8,689 nucleotides of DNA from Rhodocyclaceae bacterium (GTDB lineage: Bacteria > Pseudomonadota > Gammaproteobacteria > Burkholderiales > Rhodocyclaceae): NCBI GenBank assembly GCA_020849155.1, contig JADLGU010000102.1, positions 1 to 8,689 on the forward strand. The letters are read 5' to 3'. The translations under genes were made by a program, and so were the position numbers. Within the stretch, counting starts at the first letter, position 1, and the number at the start of each line of letters is the position of its first letter. The notes beneath the pieces are model-generated. The model had not been told where the DNA came from. It saw nothing but the letters and a program-made list of their open reading frames with translations, and made no database searches. Positions 6,328 through 8,689 of the stretch are shown in pieces.

Positions 6328-6904
6328 CGGACTGCTGCGCGGCCTGGCCTTCGGGTTGCTGCTGCTGGCTGCGGCGCTGGCCGGCGCCGCCGAGATCGAG
6401 GTCCGGCGCGCCGAACTCGGCCCCGGCGAGGAGTCCTGGCTGCTCGACGCCGAGTTCGGCATCGACCTGGGCCAGCGCCTGGAGGAGGTCGTCGCCCGCG
6501 GCGTGGCGCTCTACTTCGTCGCCGAGTTCGAGCTGACCAAGGGACGCTGGTACTGGGTGGACGAGCATGTCGCCGGCAGGAAGCAGACCTGGCGTCTCTC
6601 CTACAACGCCCTGACCCGCCAGTACCGCCTGTCCAGCGGGGCGCTGCACCAGAGCTTCGCCTCGCTCGACGAGGCCCTGCGGGTGCTGGGCCGCCTGCGC
6701 GAATGGCCGGTGGCCGACAAGGCGCTGCTGAAGGCCGGCGAGCCCTACAACGCGGCGCTGCGCCTCAAGCTCGACCTGACCCAGCTGCCGAAGCCCTTCC
6801 AGGTCACCGCCATCGGCAACAAGGACTGGAACATCACCGCCGAAGTGAAGCGCTGGAGCTTCAGCCCGCCGCCCGCCACCACCACGGAAGGCCCGGCCAA
6901 ATGA
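6287..6904 (+). CDS. DUF4390 domain-containing exported protein
   Basis: This 205-residue protein belongs to the DUF4390 family, of unknown function, typically encoded between rsmB and an NtrY-type kinase in betaproteobacteria. The N-terminus is a signal peptide: a basic n-region (Lys10, Arg12, Arg18), a hydrophobic core at about 19-33 rich in Leu and Ala, and a likely cut after Ala34 (A-G-A). The mature part has family-like segments EIEVRRAEL, GIDLGQRLEEVV, GVALYFVAEFEL, RWYWVDEHV and WRLSYNALTRQYRLS, and the C-terminal PFQVTAIGNKDWNITAEVKRW. It lacks cysteines and is probably a soluble periplasmic beta-rich protein. The ATG at 6287 lies inside the 3' end of rsmB (41-nt overlap), preceded only by a weak purine stretch, so it is probably translationally coupled. 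Its stop overlaps the next start as ATGA. A periplasmic partner of the neighbouring kinase is a reasonable inference, not shown here. Confidence 0.88.
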   Translation: MTAFTTPSSKSRPSGLLRGLAFGLLLLAAALAGAAEIEVRRAELGPGEESWLLDAEFGIDLGQRLEEVVARGVALYFVAEFELTKGRWYWVDEHVAGRKQTWRLSYNALTRQYRLSSGALHQSFASLDEALRVLGRLREWPVADKALLKAGEPYNAALRLKLDLTQLPKPFQVTAIGNKDWNITAEVKRWSFSPPPATTTEGPAK

Positions 6905-8689
6905 GGTGGGTGCTGCTCATCAGCGCGGCGCTGGCGGCCATCCTGCTGTTCCTGCTGACCTCGGCCTCGGCCAACACCGCGCTCTTCGCCGGCCAATACC
7001 GGCTGCTGCTCGGCGTCACCGCGGCGGTGGCGGCGATCCTGCTCGGCCTGGTGCTGTGGCAGCTGCGCCAGCTCTGGCGCGAGCACCGCGCGGAAGTCTT
7101 CGGCTCGCGCCTCAAGCTGCGCCTGATGCTGATGTTCGCCCTGATGGCGGTGGTGCCGGGCGCCCTGGTGTACGCCGTCTCGCTGCAGTTCGCCGTGAAA
7201 AGCATCGAGTCCTGGTTCGACGTGCGGGTGGACAAGGCCCTCGAGGGCGGCCTCAACCTCGGTCGCAGCGCCCTCGACTACCTGCTGGCCGACCTGACCG
7301 ACAAGGCCCAGGCCATGTCCCTCGACCTGGGCGAAGCCTCGGCCGCTTCGCGTTCGCTGCGCCTGAACCGCCTGCGCGAACAGACCGGGGTGCAGACCGC
7401 CACCCTGCTCTCGCCCAGCGGCCAGGTGCTGGCCAGCAGCACCGGCGAGCGGGTCGCCCTGCTGCCCGACCTGCCCAGCCTGTCGCAGCTGCGCCAGGCC
7501 CGCCAGGGTCGCAGCGTCAGCGTGGTCGAGGGCGAGGCCGCCAGCGGGCTCACCCTGCGCGTCCTGGTGCCGGTGGCCTCCCTGTCGTTTACCGGCGAAG
7601 CCAATGTGCTGCAGCTCACCCAGGCGGTGCCGGCTTCCATCGCCGGCAGCGCCGAGAGCGTGCAGGCGGCCTATCGCGATTACCAGGAGCTGTCGCTGGC
7701 CAAGGGCAGCCTGAAGTGGATGTACACCCTGACGCTGACCCTGGCGCTGCTGCTGTCCCTGTTCACCGCCATCGCCCTGGCCTTCCTGCTGGCGCGGCGG
7801 CTCAGCGCGCCGCTGTCGATCCTGGCGCGCGGCACCGAGGCGGTGGCGGCCGGCGATTATTCGCCGCGCGAAACCGTCTCGAGCCGCGACGAGCTGGGCG
7901 TGCTGACCCAGCAGTTCAGCCAGATGACGCGCCAGCTCGACGAGGCGCGCGGCCAGGCCGAGAGGAGCCGCGCCGAAACCGAAGCCGCCCGCACCTATCT
8001 GGAAAGCGTGCTGGGCAATCTGTCCGCCGGCGTGCTGGCCTTCGATGCCGACGGCCGCCTGCGCGCCACCAATGCCGGCGCCCGCGCCATCCTGCGCGAC
8101 GACCTGGCCGACGCCGAGGGCCGGCCGCTCTCCGCCTGGACGCGCCACGCCGAGCTGCGCGACGCCATCGCCGCCGGCTGCCTCGATCATTCCGGCGAAT
8201 GGCAGCGCGAGATCGAGATGCAGAACGGCGCCGGCGTGCCGCAGGCGCTGCTCTTGCGCGGCACCCGCCTGCCGGAGGCCTCCGGCGCCGGCTGCGTGGT
8301 GGTGTTCGACGACATCACCCAGCTGATCGCCGCCCAGCGCTCGGCCGCCTGGGGCGAGGTGGCGCGGCGCCTGGCCCACGAGATCAAGAACCCGCTCACC
8401 CCGATCCAGCTCTCGGCCGAGCGCCTGCAGCACAAACTGGCCGACAAGCTCGGCGGCGCCGAACGCGAAATGCTGGAGCGCTCGACCCAGACCATCGTGA
8501 ACCAGGTCGAGGCCATGAAGCACATGGTGAACGACTTCCGTGACTACGCCCGCATGCCGCCGCCGCAGCTCGGATCGCTCGACCTCAACGCCCTGGTCGA
8601 GGAAGTGCTTGGCCTCTACGAGACCTCGCGGGCGCGGCTCACGGTGGAGCTGGCCGACAACCTGCCGCGCGTCGCCGGCGACGCGGCGC
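6901..8689 (+). CDS. ntrY: NtrY-like membrane sensor histidine kinase (partial, 3' end outside window)
   Basis: The first 596 residues of a sensor kinase of the NtrY type are present. It would autophosphorylate on histidine and pass phosphate to an NtrX-type regulator, expected downstream. Three membrane segments occur near the N-terminus (about 3-22, 34-55 and 74-96). A periplasmic sensing region follows (about 97-270), then a fourth membrane segment (273-297). A HAMP domain (about 297-350) includes RRLSAPL and SRDELGVL. A PAS domain covers about 366-480 (YLESVLGNLSAGVLAFD). The HisKA domain begins near 484, with His493 in LAHEIKNPLTPIQ. The sequence ends at the start of the ATPase domain, so the N, G1 and G2 boxes are not seen. 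The ATG overlaps the preceding stop (ATGA), indicating coupling. NtrY kinases are linked to nitrogen or redox control in other proteobacteria; the signal here is unknown. The family call is secure, the symbol less so. Confidence 0.92.
   Translation, partial: MRWVLLISAALAAILLFLLTSASANTALFAGQYRLLLGVTAAVAAILLGLVLWQLRQLWREHRAEVFGSRLKLRLMLMFALMAVVPGALVYAVSLQFAVKSIESWFDVRVDKALEGGLNLGRSALDYLLADLTDKAQAMSLDLGEASAASRSLRLNRLREQTGVQTATLLSPSGQVLASSTGERVALLPDLPSLSQLRQARQGRSVSVVEGEAASGLTLRVLVPVASLSFTGEANVLQLTQAVPASIAGSAESVQAAYRDYQELSLAKGSLKWMYTLTLTLALLLSLFTAIALAFLLARRLSAPLSILARGTEAVAAGDYSPRETVSSRDELGVLTQQFSQMTRQLDEARGQAERSRAETEAARTYLESVLGNLSAGVLAFDADGRLRATNAGARAILRDDLADAEGRPLSAWTRHAELRDAIAAGCLDHSGEWQREIEMQNGAGVPQALLLRGTRLPEASGAGCVVVFDDITQLIAAQRSAAWGEVARRLAHEIKNPLTPIQLSAERLQHKLADKLGGAEREMLERSTQTIVNQVEAMKHMVNDFRDYARMPPPQLGSLDLNALVEEVLGLYETSRARLTVELADNLPRVAGDAA

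Noticed and set aside
6745..8523. Open frame of 592 codons on the minus strand opposite the kinase
   Set aside because: It lies antisense to a clearly recognisable HAMP-PAS-HisKA kinase and shows low-complexity Gly/Gln/His-rich sequence with no domain.

Overview
The window looks like chromosomal DNA from a GC-rich betaproteobacterium, most plausibly of the Rhodocyclaceae/Azoarcus/Thauera type. This is inferred from the very high GC content, G/C-ending codons, and the order rsmB - DUF4390 protein - NtrY-like kinase, a betaproteobacterial arrangement. No mobile element, tRNA, rRNA, CRISPR array or integration scar was seen. Most genes are housekeeping or signalling types, and the interest lies mainly in small-scale details.

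Left part (1-3045): a class III-like sirtuin (NAD-dependent lysine deacylase, CobB type) runs rightwards. It overlaps tail-to-tail by 11 bp with a leftward AsmA-family envelope protein gene. A 113-bp divergent intergenic region separates the AsmA-family gene from mscL.

Middle (3046-5038): mscL encodes the large mechanosensitive channel with an added four-cysteine, zinc-ribbon-like tail. It is followed by an unrecognised 82-residue helical protein, then a regulator with a C-terminal LuxR-type helix-turn-helix and a probable PAS-like middle domain. The short region before the regulator holds a credible sigma70-type promoter whose spacer carries a perfect palindrome. A perfect hairpin then abuts the ribosome binding site, so this gene is the most likely point of local control.

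Right part (5041-8689): rsmB (16S rRNA m5C967 methyltransferase), a secreted DUF4390 protein and a membrane histidine kinase of the NtrY type form a tightly packed operon. The spacing is 2 nt after the regulator, then a 41-nt overlap, then a 4-nt ATGA overlap. The kinase gene runs off the window before its ATP-binding domain. rsmB has no in-frame ATG, GTG or TTG at the expected place; the best start is an ATT codon with a good Shine-Dalgarno sequence, giving a protein one residue shorter than E. coli RsmB.

How the genes work together: the regulator, rsmB, DUF4390 and kinase genes could share one transcript, linking a LuxR-type regulator to the NtrY-type two-component pathway. The response regulator (NtrX) would be expected just beyond the right edge. 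I found no strong case for a wholly new system.
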